64,000 nt of DNA from Mangrovibacterium marinum. GTDB lineage: Bacteria > Bacteroidota > Bacteroidia > Bacteroidales > Prolixibacteraceae. The position numbers were made by a program, and so were the translations under genes. Location: NCBI RefSeq assembly GCF_003046625.1, contig NZ_QAAD01000011.1, positions 85,583-149,582 of the forward strand, read 5' to 3'. Of the stretch, positions 41,169-49,603 are shown piece by piece. The notes under the pieces were generated by a model. That model had not been told where the DNA came from, did no database searches, and was given only the letters and a program-made list of their open reading frames with translations. How positions within the stretch are numbered: the stretch's first letter is position 1; each line of letters opens with the position of its first letter.

Positions 41169-42353
41169 ATGAAAAGAGAAATTTACAGCACCCCCAAACG
41201 TTTCATTCACCAATTTTCGGCAGTCGCCATCCTGCTGTTCACGCTGGCTTCGTGCTCGCAAAAACCGCACAATCCGCGCGTTGTGCTTAATCGCGATTAT
41301 AAAAATGAAATTTTGAAAGGCCGCGAAGCCATACAGCTTTACCTGATTGGCGGAAATTTTGGCGTCTCGGTTTCGGTCTCTGTCGACGGGCAAACGGTCT
41401 GGTCCGAGGGCCTGGGCTATGCCAACTACGAGCTTAAATCGCCGGCCAGCCCGCAAACCAAATACCGCATCGGTCGCAGCTCACAAATGTTTGCAGCCAT
41501 GGCAATAGCCCGTTTACAGGAACAAGGCAAGCTGAATGTGCACGACTCGTTCCGAAAGTATGTACCCAATTACCCGGAAAAACAATACGATTTCAGCATT
41601 TACAATCTGGGCACACACACAGCCGGTTTTCCGGAAACCGACAATAGCCTGTTGATGAACCCCGATAAGCTGAAGGACTTAAAAGCCTACGTTCACGCCT
41701 CGGACAACGACTCGCTGGTTTACCCGCCAAACGAATATTTTAACGTGAGTGATTACGGCTCGTGCTTGCTGGGCATCCTGGCCGAAACCCTGGAACACAA
41801 AAGCTACCCCAAACTGGTGCAGGAGATGCTGCTCGACACGCTGGGGCTGCATGAAACCATGATCGACAACCCGGGCTACATCACCGCCAACAGAGCTGCT
41901 CCCTATTCGCGAAACTTTATTGCCCAAATTATGAATGCCCCCGCCATCGATTCGCGCTTTGTGGCTCCGGCTTACGGCTACCTGTCTACGGCCGACGATT
42001 TAAATAAACTGGGCCAAAAACTGATGAATCGGGAGTTCTTCTCGGATGAAAGCTACGATCTGTTCTTCACCCGGAATAAGTTGAAGAACGGCTATGTCAG
42101 CGAGCTGGGCTTTGGATGGACTATTTTTGAAGACCGCCAGGGGCGCACCGTCTACATTCAGCAAGGCTCAACCATTGGTGGCAGCTCATTCCTGGCCATT
42201 TTCCCCGAGCAGAAACTGGTGGTTAGCTTGTGCACCAACATCGAAGATCGCACCGAAAGCATGCCTTCGGCAAAAATAGCACAGCTCTTCCTCGATCGTA
42301 TTGAGCCGCTAAGTCCCGAAGCTGAAGACCCCCAGGCAACCGAAGAGCAATAA
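41169..42353 (+). CDS. Beta-lactamase-fold (class C/PBP-like) lipoprotein with degenerate active site
   Basis: 394 residues with a lipoprotein signal (AVAILLFTLASCSQ, Cys at the cleavage site). The fold of the serine beta-lactamase/esterase family is clear: KYRIGRSSQMFAAMAI, LGTHTAGFPE, YFNVSDYGSCLLG, FGWTIFED and IQQGSTIGGSS. The usual catalytic motifs are altered: SxxK reads RSSQ, YxN reads VSD, and HxG reads QGS. It may therefore be a binding protein or pseudoenzyme. No close operon partner. Confidence 0.8.
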   Translation: MKREIYSTPKRFIHQFSAVAILLFTLASCSQKPHNPRVVLNRDYKNEILKGREAIQLYLIGGNFGVSVSVSVDGQTVWSEGLGYANYELKSPASPQTKYRIGRSSQMFAAMAIARLQEQGKLNVHDSFRKYVPNYPEKQYDFSIYNLGTHTAGFPETDNSLLMNPDKLKDLKAYVHASDNDSLVYPPNEYFNVSDYGSCLLGILAETLEHKSYPKLVQEMLLDTLGLHETMIDNPGYITANRAAPYSRNFIAQIMNAPAIDSRFVAPAYGYLSTADDLNKLGQKLMNREFFSDESYDLFFTRNKLKNGYVSELGFGWTIFEDRQGRTVYIQQGSTIGGSSFLAIFPEQKLVVSLCTNIEDRTESMPSAKIAQLFLDRIEPLSPEAEDPQATEEQ

Positions 42354-43085
42354 GCCCATCAGCAGCAATCCGACAACGATGAAGATCGAAGGTTGTCGGA
42401 TTGTCGTTCCACCTCTAATCAAAACCAGTTATTGCCATTGCGGCTTAGCACCTTTGCGTGGTCGACTCTCTGAAAAAACCGTCCTGATCCCCGGGAATCA
42501 CCAACAGGGATTAAAGTGGATTCTTTTGAATTAGATTGACCCTCCCATTCCGACAAAGTAGGAATTTCCCTCCCTCGTGAGCGAGGGCTAGGGTGGGTAC
42601 ATTAGATCGAAGGTAAAAGCAGAAGGCATTTAAGAGAAGACGGAAGCTCGCTCGGAGCGGGACCGGCCTACTTTTTATCGATGGTGAGAGGCGAACCGGA
42701 AGCTTAGTGAATCCGGGAAGCTCCGCCGACAGAAGGAGATCACCCGGCTGAACTTAGCTTTCGGAAGCTGACACCTGAAGATAAAAATAAGCCTTGAACT
42801 TTCTGTTTACTCTTTGCTATAAGGCAAAGAGTAAAACCCGTCCGGTAGGACAAAAGATCCTTTCAGAAAAAACCGCCATGATTCAGAGGAATCACCAACA
42901 GGGATGAAAGTTTACTATTTTTCGATGATACTGTTGTCGTTGTTTTCAACAGTTGTCGGGTTGTCGTTCCACCTCTAACCAAAATCAGTTATTAACATTG
43001 CGCCTTTGCGTGGTCGACTTTCAGAAAAACAACAGAGGCACCGTTACCGATGCCTCTGTCTTATCTTGTTCGATGAAAATTGAGT
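42354..43085. repeat. Intergenic region with two copies of a dispersed repeat
   Basis: No gene seen in 732 nt. GTTGTCGTTCCACCTCTAA...CAGTTATT and CTTTGCGTGGTCGACT occur at about 42391-42475 and 42950-43020, and again at 45835-45935. AATCACCAACAGGGAT occurs at about 42500 and 42890. The repeats are noncoding and imperfect. Confidence 0.7.
43023..43058 (-). terminator. Terminator of glyA
   Basis: CAGAGGCA (43033-43040) pairs with TGCCTCTG (43051-43058); on the minus strand a T-rich run (TTGTTTTTCT) follows. Lies 28 nt past the glyA stop. Confidence 0.8.
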
Positions 43086-44366
43086 TTACCAGGCAAACAA
43101 AGGTAAACCTTCCATCAATTGGTTAACACGTTTACGAACCGAAGCAATTACTTCTTCGTTATCGGGGTTTGTCAGCACCTCGTCAATCAAATCAACAATC
43201 ACCGGCATAGCATCTTCTTTCAGGCCACGTGTGGTAATTGCTGGCGTACCAACACGCAATCCGGAAGTTGAAAACGGCGAGCGACTATCGAATGGCACCA
43301 TATTTTTATTAATGGTAATATCGGCCAAAACCAGTGTGTTTTCAGCTTTTTTACCCGTCAACTCGGGGAATTTAGTGCGCAGGTCGATCAACATACTGTG
43401 GTTATCGGTACCGCCCGAAATTACTTTGTAACCTTTGGCGATGAAAGCTTCGGCCATTACCGCCGCATTCTTTTTCACCTGAGTCTGATACGCTTTATAA
43501 GAAGGATCCAGGGCCTCGCCAAAAGCAATCGCTTTCGATGCAATCACGTGCTCGAGTGGTCCACCTTGTTGTCCCGGGAATACAGCGAAATCCAATACCG
43601 CCGACATCATTTTGGTTTCTCCTTTGGGTGTTTTGAAACCAAATGGGTTTTCGAAATCTTTCCCCATCAGGATGATACCGCCACGCGGTCCACGCAGGGT
43701 TTTGTGGGTTGTTGAAGTCACCACGTGTGCATGTTTCACCGGGTTTTCCAGCAAACCGGCAGCAATCAAACCAGCCGGGTGAGCCATATCGATCATCAAC
43801 ATGGCGCCCACTTCATCGGCGATTTTACGCATACGGGCATAATCCCATTCGCGCGAGTAAGCCGAGGCACCACCAATAATTAATTTGGGTTTGTGTTCTT
43901 TAGCCAGCGCTTCCATTTCGTCGTAGTCCACCATACCGGTTTCCTCTTTCACGTGGTAAGCAATTGGCTGGTACAATATACCTGATGAGTTTACCGGAGA
44001 ACCGTGCGACAAGTGACCGCCGTGAGCCAGGTCGAGTCCCAGGAATTTATCGCCCGGTTTCAAAATAACACTTAGTACAGCTGCATTGGCCTGAGCTCCG
44101 GAGTGAGGCTGAACATTGGCATACTCGGCACCAAAGAGTTCTTTCACCCGATCAATCGCCAACTGCTCGGTTTGGTCTACAATCTGGCAACCACCATAGT
44201 AGCGTTTGCCCGGGTAACCTTCCGCATATTTGTTCGTCATCACAGAACCCATCGCCTCCATAACCTGCTCGCTTACAAAGTTTTCAGAGGCAATCAATTC
44301 AATCCCGCTGAGCTGCCGCTTGCGTTCTTTTTCAATAATGTCAAATACTAATTGATCTCTTTTCAT
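43086..44366 (-). CDS. glyA: Serine hydroxymethyltransferase
   Basis: 426 residues from the ATG at 44366 ([18 protein letters not shown]), the usual family start; an in-frame ATG at 44381 adds five residues. The PLP lysine lies in [15 protein letters not shown]. The N-terminal [33 protein letters not shown] and [10 protein letters not shown] motifs are all intact. Interconverts serine and glycine with tetrahydrofolate in the cytoplasm. Single-gene unit with its own promoter (44455-44485) and terminator. Confidence 0.97.
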   Translation of the reverse strand: MKRDQLVFDIIEKERKRQLSGIELIASENFVSEQVMEAMGSVMTNKYAEGYPGKRYYGGCQIVDQTEQLAIDRVKELFGAEYANVQPHSGAQANAAVLSVILKPGDKFLGLDLAHGGHLSHGSPVNSSGILYQPIAYHVKEETGMVDYDEMEALAKEHKPKLIIGGASAYSREWDYARMRKIADEVGAMLMIDMAHPAGLIAAGLLENPVKHAHVVTSTTHKTLRGPRGGIILMGKDFENPFGFKTPKGETKMMSAVLDFAVFPGQQGGPLEHVIASKAIAFGEALDPSYKAYQTQVKKNAAVMAEAFIAKGYKVISGGTDNHSMLIDLRTKFPELTGKKAENTLVLADITINKNMVPFDSRSPFSTSGLRVGTPAITTRGLKEDAMPVIVDLIDEVLTNPDNEEVIASVRKRVNQLMEGLPLFAW

Positions 44367-44454
44367 TTGGTATATGTTCAAATTTTGAATATTCAGTTTG
44401 TACCGGCTTTCGCGCTGCCGATAAAGTGATTGAAAACGAGGAACGTTTAAGTCG

Positions 44455-44485
44455 CAAAGGTAAAATTTTTAGCAGTAGCCTGAAA
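44455..44485 (-). promoter_or_regulatory. Candidate glyA promoter
   Basis: On the minus strand TACCTTTG (complement of 44455-44462) matches TAnnTTTG; TTTC (complement of 44482-44485) lies 19 nt upstream as an imperfect -33 element. The leader is about 85 nt long. The rest of 44486-44778 holds no gene. Confidence 0.5.
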
Positions 44486-44778
44486 GATTAGAAATCAACA
44501 ATCACAAAAATTTATGAACCTTTGCAATTCTTTTACAATACTGGCGGGCTGCACGGGTTTCGGCCCTTTTGAAGGCTCATTTTCCGTAGGCTGCTTCAAG
44601 GTTTCAGCATGAGACTGCTTATTAAACATCTTCCCGGCTGTCGTTGCATTAATCTTTTTCAAAAAAATTCACGTACAATTCAGTATCCTCTCCCGCTATT
44701 TAGCTTTGGATCGGCATCCACTAAATAGGATTTGTGATGTGTAGAACATCTTTTATGAATTTCAGAAAAGTTGACAAC

Positions 44779-45252
44779 ATGCCACTCAAAAAACTGACTG
44801 AATTTTTAGACCGGAATAATATTGAATACATCGTCATCCGCCACTCGCTGGCTTACAATGCCCAACGCATTGCGGCGACCACACACATTCCGGGAAAAGA
44901 AATTGCAAAGACCGTGATCGTCAATATTGACGGGCGTATGGCAATGGCTGTTGTTCCGGCATCTTACATGGTTAACCTGAGCTTGCTGCGCGACACTTCG
45001 GGTGCGCGCAAAGTGAGCCTGGCCTCCGAAATGGAGTTTAAAGATCGATTCCCAAACTGCGAAGTTGGAGCGATGCCTCCTTTTGGAAACCTGTATGATA
45101 TGGAAGTTTACGTTGCTGAAAGCCTCATCGACGATGAAGAGATTTATTTTAACGCAGGAACACACACGGAATTAATCCGCATGTTTTATGCTGATTTTGA
45201 AAGACTGGTTGAACCGGTTGTTCTTCGCTTCTCAAAAGCGTTATCAGCCTGA
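44779..45252 (+). CDS. YbaK/EbsC-type aminoacyl-tRNA deacylase family protein
   Basis: 157 residues from the ATG at 44779 (MPLKKLTEFLDRNN); upstream starts are less convincing. HSLAYNAQRIAATTHIPGKE is followed by the conserved Lys in AKTVIV, GAMPPFGNLYDMEVYV and NAGTHTELIRM, all hallmarks of the YbaK/ProX editing fold. It likely hydrolyses mischarged tRNA in the cytoplasm; substrate not known. A terminator follows. Confidence 0.87.
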   Translation: MPLKKLTEFLDRNNIEYIVIRHSLAYNAQRIAATTHIPGKEIAKTVIVNIDGRMAMAVVPASYMVNLSLLRDTSGARKVSLASEMEFKDRFPNCEVGAMPPFGNLYDMEVYVAESLIDDEEIYFNAGTHTELIRMFYADFERLVEPVVLRFSKALSA

Positions 45253-45286
45253 TGGGTTTAACTAATTGAAGGGTAACAGTTGTTAA

Positions 45287-45320
45287 GAAGCCTCCGGATT
45301 TATTTGGAGGTTTCTTTTAT
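45287..45320 (+). terminator. Terminator after the YbaK-like gene
   Basis: GAAGCCTCC (45287-45295) pairs with GGAGGTTTC (45306-45314) and TTTTATTTG follows. The stem includes one G-T pair. Confidence 0.75.
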
Positions 45321-45356
45321 TTGTTGAACTTTAGCCTATTGAAAATTCAATCCGGC

Positions 45357-45749
45357 ATGAATACACCCAAAAGACCTTTACTGCTCAATTCGGCACTGGC
45401 GTTAAGCACCATCGGGAGTGGTGTTGGAAGCCTGGCCTTTTTCCTGGCTTTTATTTTCTACCAGCAACTGTTGCCGCAGCTTGTGCAATTCACCAATGTG
45501 GGCACGCCTGCACTGCTAAGCCGTATGTACCTGCTGAGTTTAGCCGTGTTTGCTCTGGTTTCCTTTGTCGGGGTTCTGCAAATGTGGCGATTTAAACGAA
45601 CAGGTTTCTACCTGTACCTTGCAGCGCAAACCTGTCTGTGGGCCTTCCCCTTATACCATATTGGCTGGCAAGCTTTCTCGAGCACCAACACCATCTTCAG
45701 TGTGCTTTTTTTGTTGATCTATGTAGCGTTTATCCGGCTGTTTCGTTAA
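45357..45749 (+). CDS. Small membrane protein, four predicted helices
   Basis: 130 residues from the ATG at 45357 (MNTPKRPLLLNSALALSTIG). Four hydrophobic segments are visible (LAFFLAFIFYQQL; YLLSLAVFALVSFVGVLQ; GFYLYLAAQTCLWAF; TIFSVLFLLIYVAFI). No family recognised. It overlaps neither neighbour. Confidence 0.7.
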   Translation: MNTPKRPLLLNSALALSTIGSGVGSLAFFLAFIFYQQLLPQLVQFTNVGTPALLSRMYLLSLAVFALVSFVGVLQMWRFKRTGFYLYLAAQTCLWAFPLYHIGWQAFSSTNTIFSVLFLLIYVAFIRLFR

Positions 45750-45834
45750 CAAGCCGAACAGCTTCATTCAACCCAGAAGCGGATTTACAGCCGGATCGTC
45801 AACAGCGATGAAAGTCCCCGATTTTTGAATACCC

Positions 45835-45935
45835 GGTTGTCGTCGTTGTCACGAGTTGTCGGGTTGTCGTTCCACCTCTAATCAAAACCGGTTACTGACA
45901 TTGCGCCTTAGTGTCTTTGCTTGGTAGACTTTCAA
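45835..45935. repeat. Third copy of the CCACCTCTAA dispersed repeat
   Basis: GTTGTCGTTCCACCTCTAATC...CATTGCGCC matches the two copies in 42354-43085. Intergenic, between the membrane protein and the ClC operon. Confidence 0.75.
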
Positions 45936-45970
45936 GAAAAAAGAGGTTGAACAAAAGCTGCTCAACCTCT
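45935..45970 (-). terminator. Terminator of the ClC operon
   Basis: AGAGGTTGA (45942-45950) pairs with TCAACCTCT (45962-45970); on the minus strand TTTTTTCTTG follows. Located 34 nt after the ClC stop at 46004. Confidence 0.85.
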
Positions 45971-46003
45971 CCGGTTATATTACTGATCCTTCAAAAAGAC
46001 AGC

Positions 46004-47770
46004 TTAATCGTGCGACAAAGTTCGCACAAAGTTCCGGTAGTTCGAGAACACCCGGGCCCGCGAAATAAACCCGAGGTATTTGCCATTATCCAGTACGGCC
46101 AGGTTAAAACGGCCACTGCTTTCAAACTTCTCGGCCACTTTTAACATCGTGTCGCGTGGCGAAATAAAATGCTCGGGCATATACATCAGGTCTTTCACAT
46201 AAACCTTGTCATACAGCTCGTGGTTAAAAATGATTTCGCGAATATCGTCCATCTTCACCATTCCCTTCATCAGCCCCAGGTCGTCGACTACCGGGAAAAG
46301 GTTTCGTTTTGACTTGGCAATAATCCGTGTGAGGTCGCCCAGTGTGGAATCTTCGGGCACCACTGCAAAATCGGTTTCAATTAACTCGCGAACGGCCATA
46401 AAGTGCAAAACGGCTTTATCCTTATGGTGGGTAACCAGCTCGCCTTTACTGGCCAGCGATTTGGTATAAATGGAGTAAGGCTCGAAGCCCATAATCGTGA
46501 CGTAGGAAGCAATTGCCGAAATAATCAACGGAAAAAACAACTGATAGCCTCCGGTAATCTCGGCCGTGAGGAAAATCCCCAGCAAGGGAGCATGCATCAC
46601 ACCGGCCATAAGCGAGCCCATGCCCGCAAGTGCAAAATTATCTACCGGCAGGTTTAGTCCGAAAGCAACATTGAAGAAGCTGGCGACAAAATATCCGCCA
46701 ATAGCCCCTACGAACAACGACGGCGCAAAGATACCACCTACCCCGCCTCCGGCCGTTGTAGCAGTCATCGCAATAACCTTCACGACCAACAGCAGCAATA
46801 AAAACGACACCAGAAACCAGGGATTTCCCTTCAAACTAAAAAACAAGGAATTATCGAGCAGGTCAGGGCCCAGTCCGTTAAAAATTTTGTTGATCCCGGA
46901 ATAACCTTCCCCCCATAAAGGCGGAAACAAAAAGATACATAGCCCCAGCAACAGGCCACCAATCAAAACCTTATAAAGTGGTTTCTTAAAGCGTTTGAAT
47001 TGCTGTTCCATATACATGGTCATCCGGGTAAAATACAAGGATATGAAACCCGAAAAAACGCCGAGGATAAGGTAGAATGGAATATTATCAGCCTCGAATG
47101 AGTTGATCAGATGAAACTTAAACAGCACCTCCTCGCCCATGAAATAATAAGCCAGAACAGCGGCCGTGATTCCCGAAATCAACAGCGGCAGCAAAGAGGC
47201 CATGGTCAGGTCGAGCATCAGCACCTCCAGGGTAAAGACGATTCCGGCCAGGGGGGCTTTAAAGATTCCGGCAATAGCGCCGGTGGCACCGCAGCCCAGC
47301 ATCAACATGGTTTGCGAGTGATTCAGCTTGAAAAAGCGGGCCAAGTTGGAACCAATGGCCGAACCGGTTAACACCACAGGGGCCTCGGCTCCGACCGATC
47401 CACCAAAACCGATCGTGAAACTACTGGTAATCATACTCGAAAAGGTATGGTGACTTTTCAGCTTTCCTTTATTTAAGCTAATGGCTCCCAATACTTTCGA
47501 CACGCCATGCCCGAGGTCATCTTTAATCAACAGTTTAACAATCAACACCGTGATGGCAATACCGATCAGGGGCAAAGCCAGAAACAGGTAACTTTCATCC
47601 GACTCTTTAAGGTTACCAACCAGCGATTCACCAATCAGGTGAATCAAATTCTTTAACAATAGCGCTGCTGTACCACACACAATCCCGATCACAAAACTTA
47701 ACCAGTAAACCTTTTTCGAATCGTTCATGCGGTTAAACATGGCCAATAATCTTGTCTTTAATTCATTCAT
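46004..47770 (-). CDS. ClC chloride channel/antiporter with C-terminal CBS pair (downstream paralogue)
   Basis: 588 residues. ClC core at about 15-430 with FGGSVGAEAPVVLTGSAIGS, the position of the GREGP gating-glutamate motif (here GAEAP, Glu kept), GAGGVGGIFAPSLFVG-like selectivity segment (TAGGGVGGIFAPSLFVGAIG) and NFALAGMGSLMAGVMHAPLL. The C-terminal 120 residues are a CBS pair (MAVRELIETDFAVVPEDSTL; LMYMPEHFISPRDTML) that may bind nucleotides and gate transport. Paralogous to the preceding gene, 12 nt away. Confidence 0.93.
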   Translation of the reverse strand: MNELKTRLLAMFNRMNDSKKVYWLSFVIGIVCGTAALLLKNLIHLIGESLVGNLKESDESYLFLALPLIGIAITVLIVKLLIKDDLGHGVSKVLGAISLNKGKLKSHHTFSSMITSSFTIGFGGSVGAEAPVVLTGSAIGSNLARFFKLNHSQTMLMLGCGATGAIAGIFKAPLAGIVFTLEVLMLDLTMASLLPLLISGITAAVLAYYFMGEEVLFKFHLINSFEADNIPFYLILGVFSGFISLYFTRMTMYMEQQFKRFKKPLYKVLIGGLLLGLCIFLFPPLWGEGYSGINKIFNGLGPDLLDNSLFFSLKGNPWFLVSFLLLLLVVKVIAMTATTAGGGVGGIFAPSLFVGAIGGYFVASFFNVAFGLNLPVDNFALAGMGSLMAGVMHAPLLGIFLTAEITGGYQLFFPLIISAIASYVTIMGFEPYSIYTKSLASKGELVTHHKDKAVLHFMAVRELIETDFAVVPEDSTLGDLTRIIAKSKRNLFPVVDDLGLMKGMVKMDDIREIIFNHELYDKVYVKDLMYMPEHFISPRDTMLKVAEKFESSGRFNLAVLDNGKYLGFISRARVFSNYRNFVRTLSHD

Positions 47771-47782
47771 TTTATCTGATCC

Positions 47783-49567
47783 TTATTCGTATGAAAAGTG
47801 ACTCATTTTTTTGCGATAGGAAGAAAAAACTCTGGCGCGGGAGATGAAACCAACATACTTACCGTCGTCGATCACAGCAATATTGTAACGTCCTGTGGCT
47901 TCAAATTTCTCAACAACCTGCTCCATCAAATCTTTCGTCGAAATAAAATCCTCCGGAGGATACATTAAGTCTTTGACTCTCACCGAGTCGTATAAATCCT
48001 GTTTGAAAATCAAATGTCGGATGTCATCCATTTTGACCATGCCTTTGAGGTAACCTTCATCGTCGACAATCGGGAACAGATCCCGGTGGGCGGTGGAAAT
48101 TGCCTCCGTTAAGTCTCGGAGGGTGGCATCGGGGTGCAAAGTAACAAAATCTGTTTCAACTAATTTTCGCACCTCCATCATGCGCAACACATTTTTGTCC
48201 TTATCATGGGTCATTAATTCGCGCCGCTGAGCCAGCTGCGAATGATAAACCGATTTTGGAGCAAAAGCCTTAACAGTTATAAATGAAAAGGTTGCCGTAA
48301 TCATCAACGGCACAAACAGCAGATAGCCACCCGAAATATCGGCAATCAGAAATATGCCGGTTAAAGGCGCATGCAACACCCCGGCAATCAAGCCCGCCAT
48401 CCCGATCAAGGCAAAATTATTTTTATCAATATACTGTGTTCCAAAGCGATCGACCAGGACGGCAAATACGGCACCAACATTAACACCTGTGAACAGCGAC
48501 GGGGCAAAAATTCCGCCAACGCCACCGCTGCCAAGGGCCAGCGAAGTGGCCACAACCTTCAACAAACTAATGGATAACAACAAGATAACCATCAACAGGT
48601 AATTCTCTTTCAAGTAAAAGAAGACTGAATTGTTATACAGATAACTATAGTCGCCGGCCAGGCAATTATTGATGGCATCGTAGCCCTCGCCATAGAGCGA
48701 TGGAAACAAAAAGACCAGTAAACCAAGCAATAATCCACCGTACACGATCCGTTCCCAGCTGCTGGTGAACTTCTCGAAACGGTTTGTTATAAAAATGTTA
48801 ATCTTTGTGAAATAAGCTGAAATAAGCCCGGTGAGGATCCCCAGAGCGATGTAATACGGTAAATCGGAAACCACAAAAGAACTCTTCACCTCGAAGGGAT
48901 AAAGCACATCGTGGCCCATAAAAAAGTAAGAGGTCATGACTGCTGCCGACGAAGACAACAACAGGGGCACCAGCGAAAAGGTTGTCAAATCGATCATGAT
49001 CACCTCGACAGCAAATACAATTGCCGCAATAGGCGCTTTAAAAATTGCAGCCATGGCGGCCGCCGACGAGCAAGCCAGCATTAAAATTGTTGTGCGATAG
49101 TCCAAATGAAAAAAGCGCGACAAAACCGAGCTGTAGGCAGCTCCGGAAACTACGGTTGGCCCCTCGAGCCCTACCGAACCACCAAAGCTCACCGTGAGCG
49201 CACTGGTTAGCATGGAGCTGTAAAGGTTATGCCGGCTCAGCTCTCCTTTTCGGCGCGAGATACTGTGCAACACATTGGGGATGCCGGGACGCACCGGGCT
49301 GCGAACCACATAGCGGACAATCAGTACAGTCAGCAAGATGCCCACGACCGGCAAAACAACATAAATGGAGTTTCCCTCGTTTTTCTCGAGTACCAAGCCG
49401 ACCAGATCCTGCAGTTTCCACACAAAATTTTTGAGCAGGGTGGCCAACACGCCAACAATCACCCCAACCACGACACTAAGTGCGGCCACAAATTTACGTT
49501 CGCCAAGGTGGCGTAACCTCCAGCGGTGAAAACGAGCTGCATACGAGAACTTACCTTCCATCTTCAT
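47783..49567 (-). CDS. ClC chloride channel/antiporter with C-terminal CBS pair (upstream paralogue)
   Basis: 594 residues, similar throughout to the following gene. FGGSVGLEGPTVVSGAAYSS carries the gating Glu in GLEGP, GSGGVGGIFAPSLFTG is the anion-path segment, and NFALIGMAGLIAGVLHAPLT follows. C-terminal CBS domains (MEVRKLVETDFVTLHPDATL; LMYPPEDFISTKDLME). Inner-membrane anion transport. Tandem paralogues suggest a heterodimer or separate functions. Confidence 0.93.
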   Translation of the reverse strand: MKMEGKFSYAARFHRWRLRHLGERKFVAALSVVVGVIVGVLATLLKNFVWKLQDLVGLVLEKNEGNSIYVVLPVVGILLTVLIVRYVVRSPVRPGIPNVLHSISRRKGELSRHNLYSSMLTSALTVSFGGSVGLEGPTVVSGAAYSSVLSRFFHLDYRTTILMLACSSAAAMAAIFKAPIAAIVFAVEVIMIDLTTFSLVPLLLSSSAAVMTSYFFMGHDVLYPFEVKSSFVVSDLPYYIALGILTGLISAYFTKINIFITNRFEKFTSSWERIVYGGLLLGLLVFLFPSLYGEGYDAINNCLAGDYSYLYNNSVFFYLKENYLLMVILLLSISLLKVVATSLALGSGGVGGIFAPSLFTGVNVGAVFAVLVDRFGTQYIDKNNFALIGMAGLIAGVLHAPLTGIFLIADISGGYLLFVPLMITATFSFITVKAFAPKSVYHSQLAQRRELMTHDKDKNVLRMMEVRKLVETDFVTLHPDATLRDLTEAISTAHRDLFPIVDDEGYLKGMVKMDDIRHLIFKQDLYDSVRVKDLMYPPEDFISTKDLMEQVVEKFEATGRYNIAVIDDGKYVGFISRARVFSSYRKKMSHFSYE

Positions 49568-49603
49568 CGGGCTTTAGGGCGATTCTGATGAAAAGTTAAG
49601 AAT

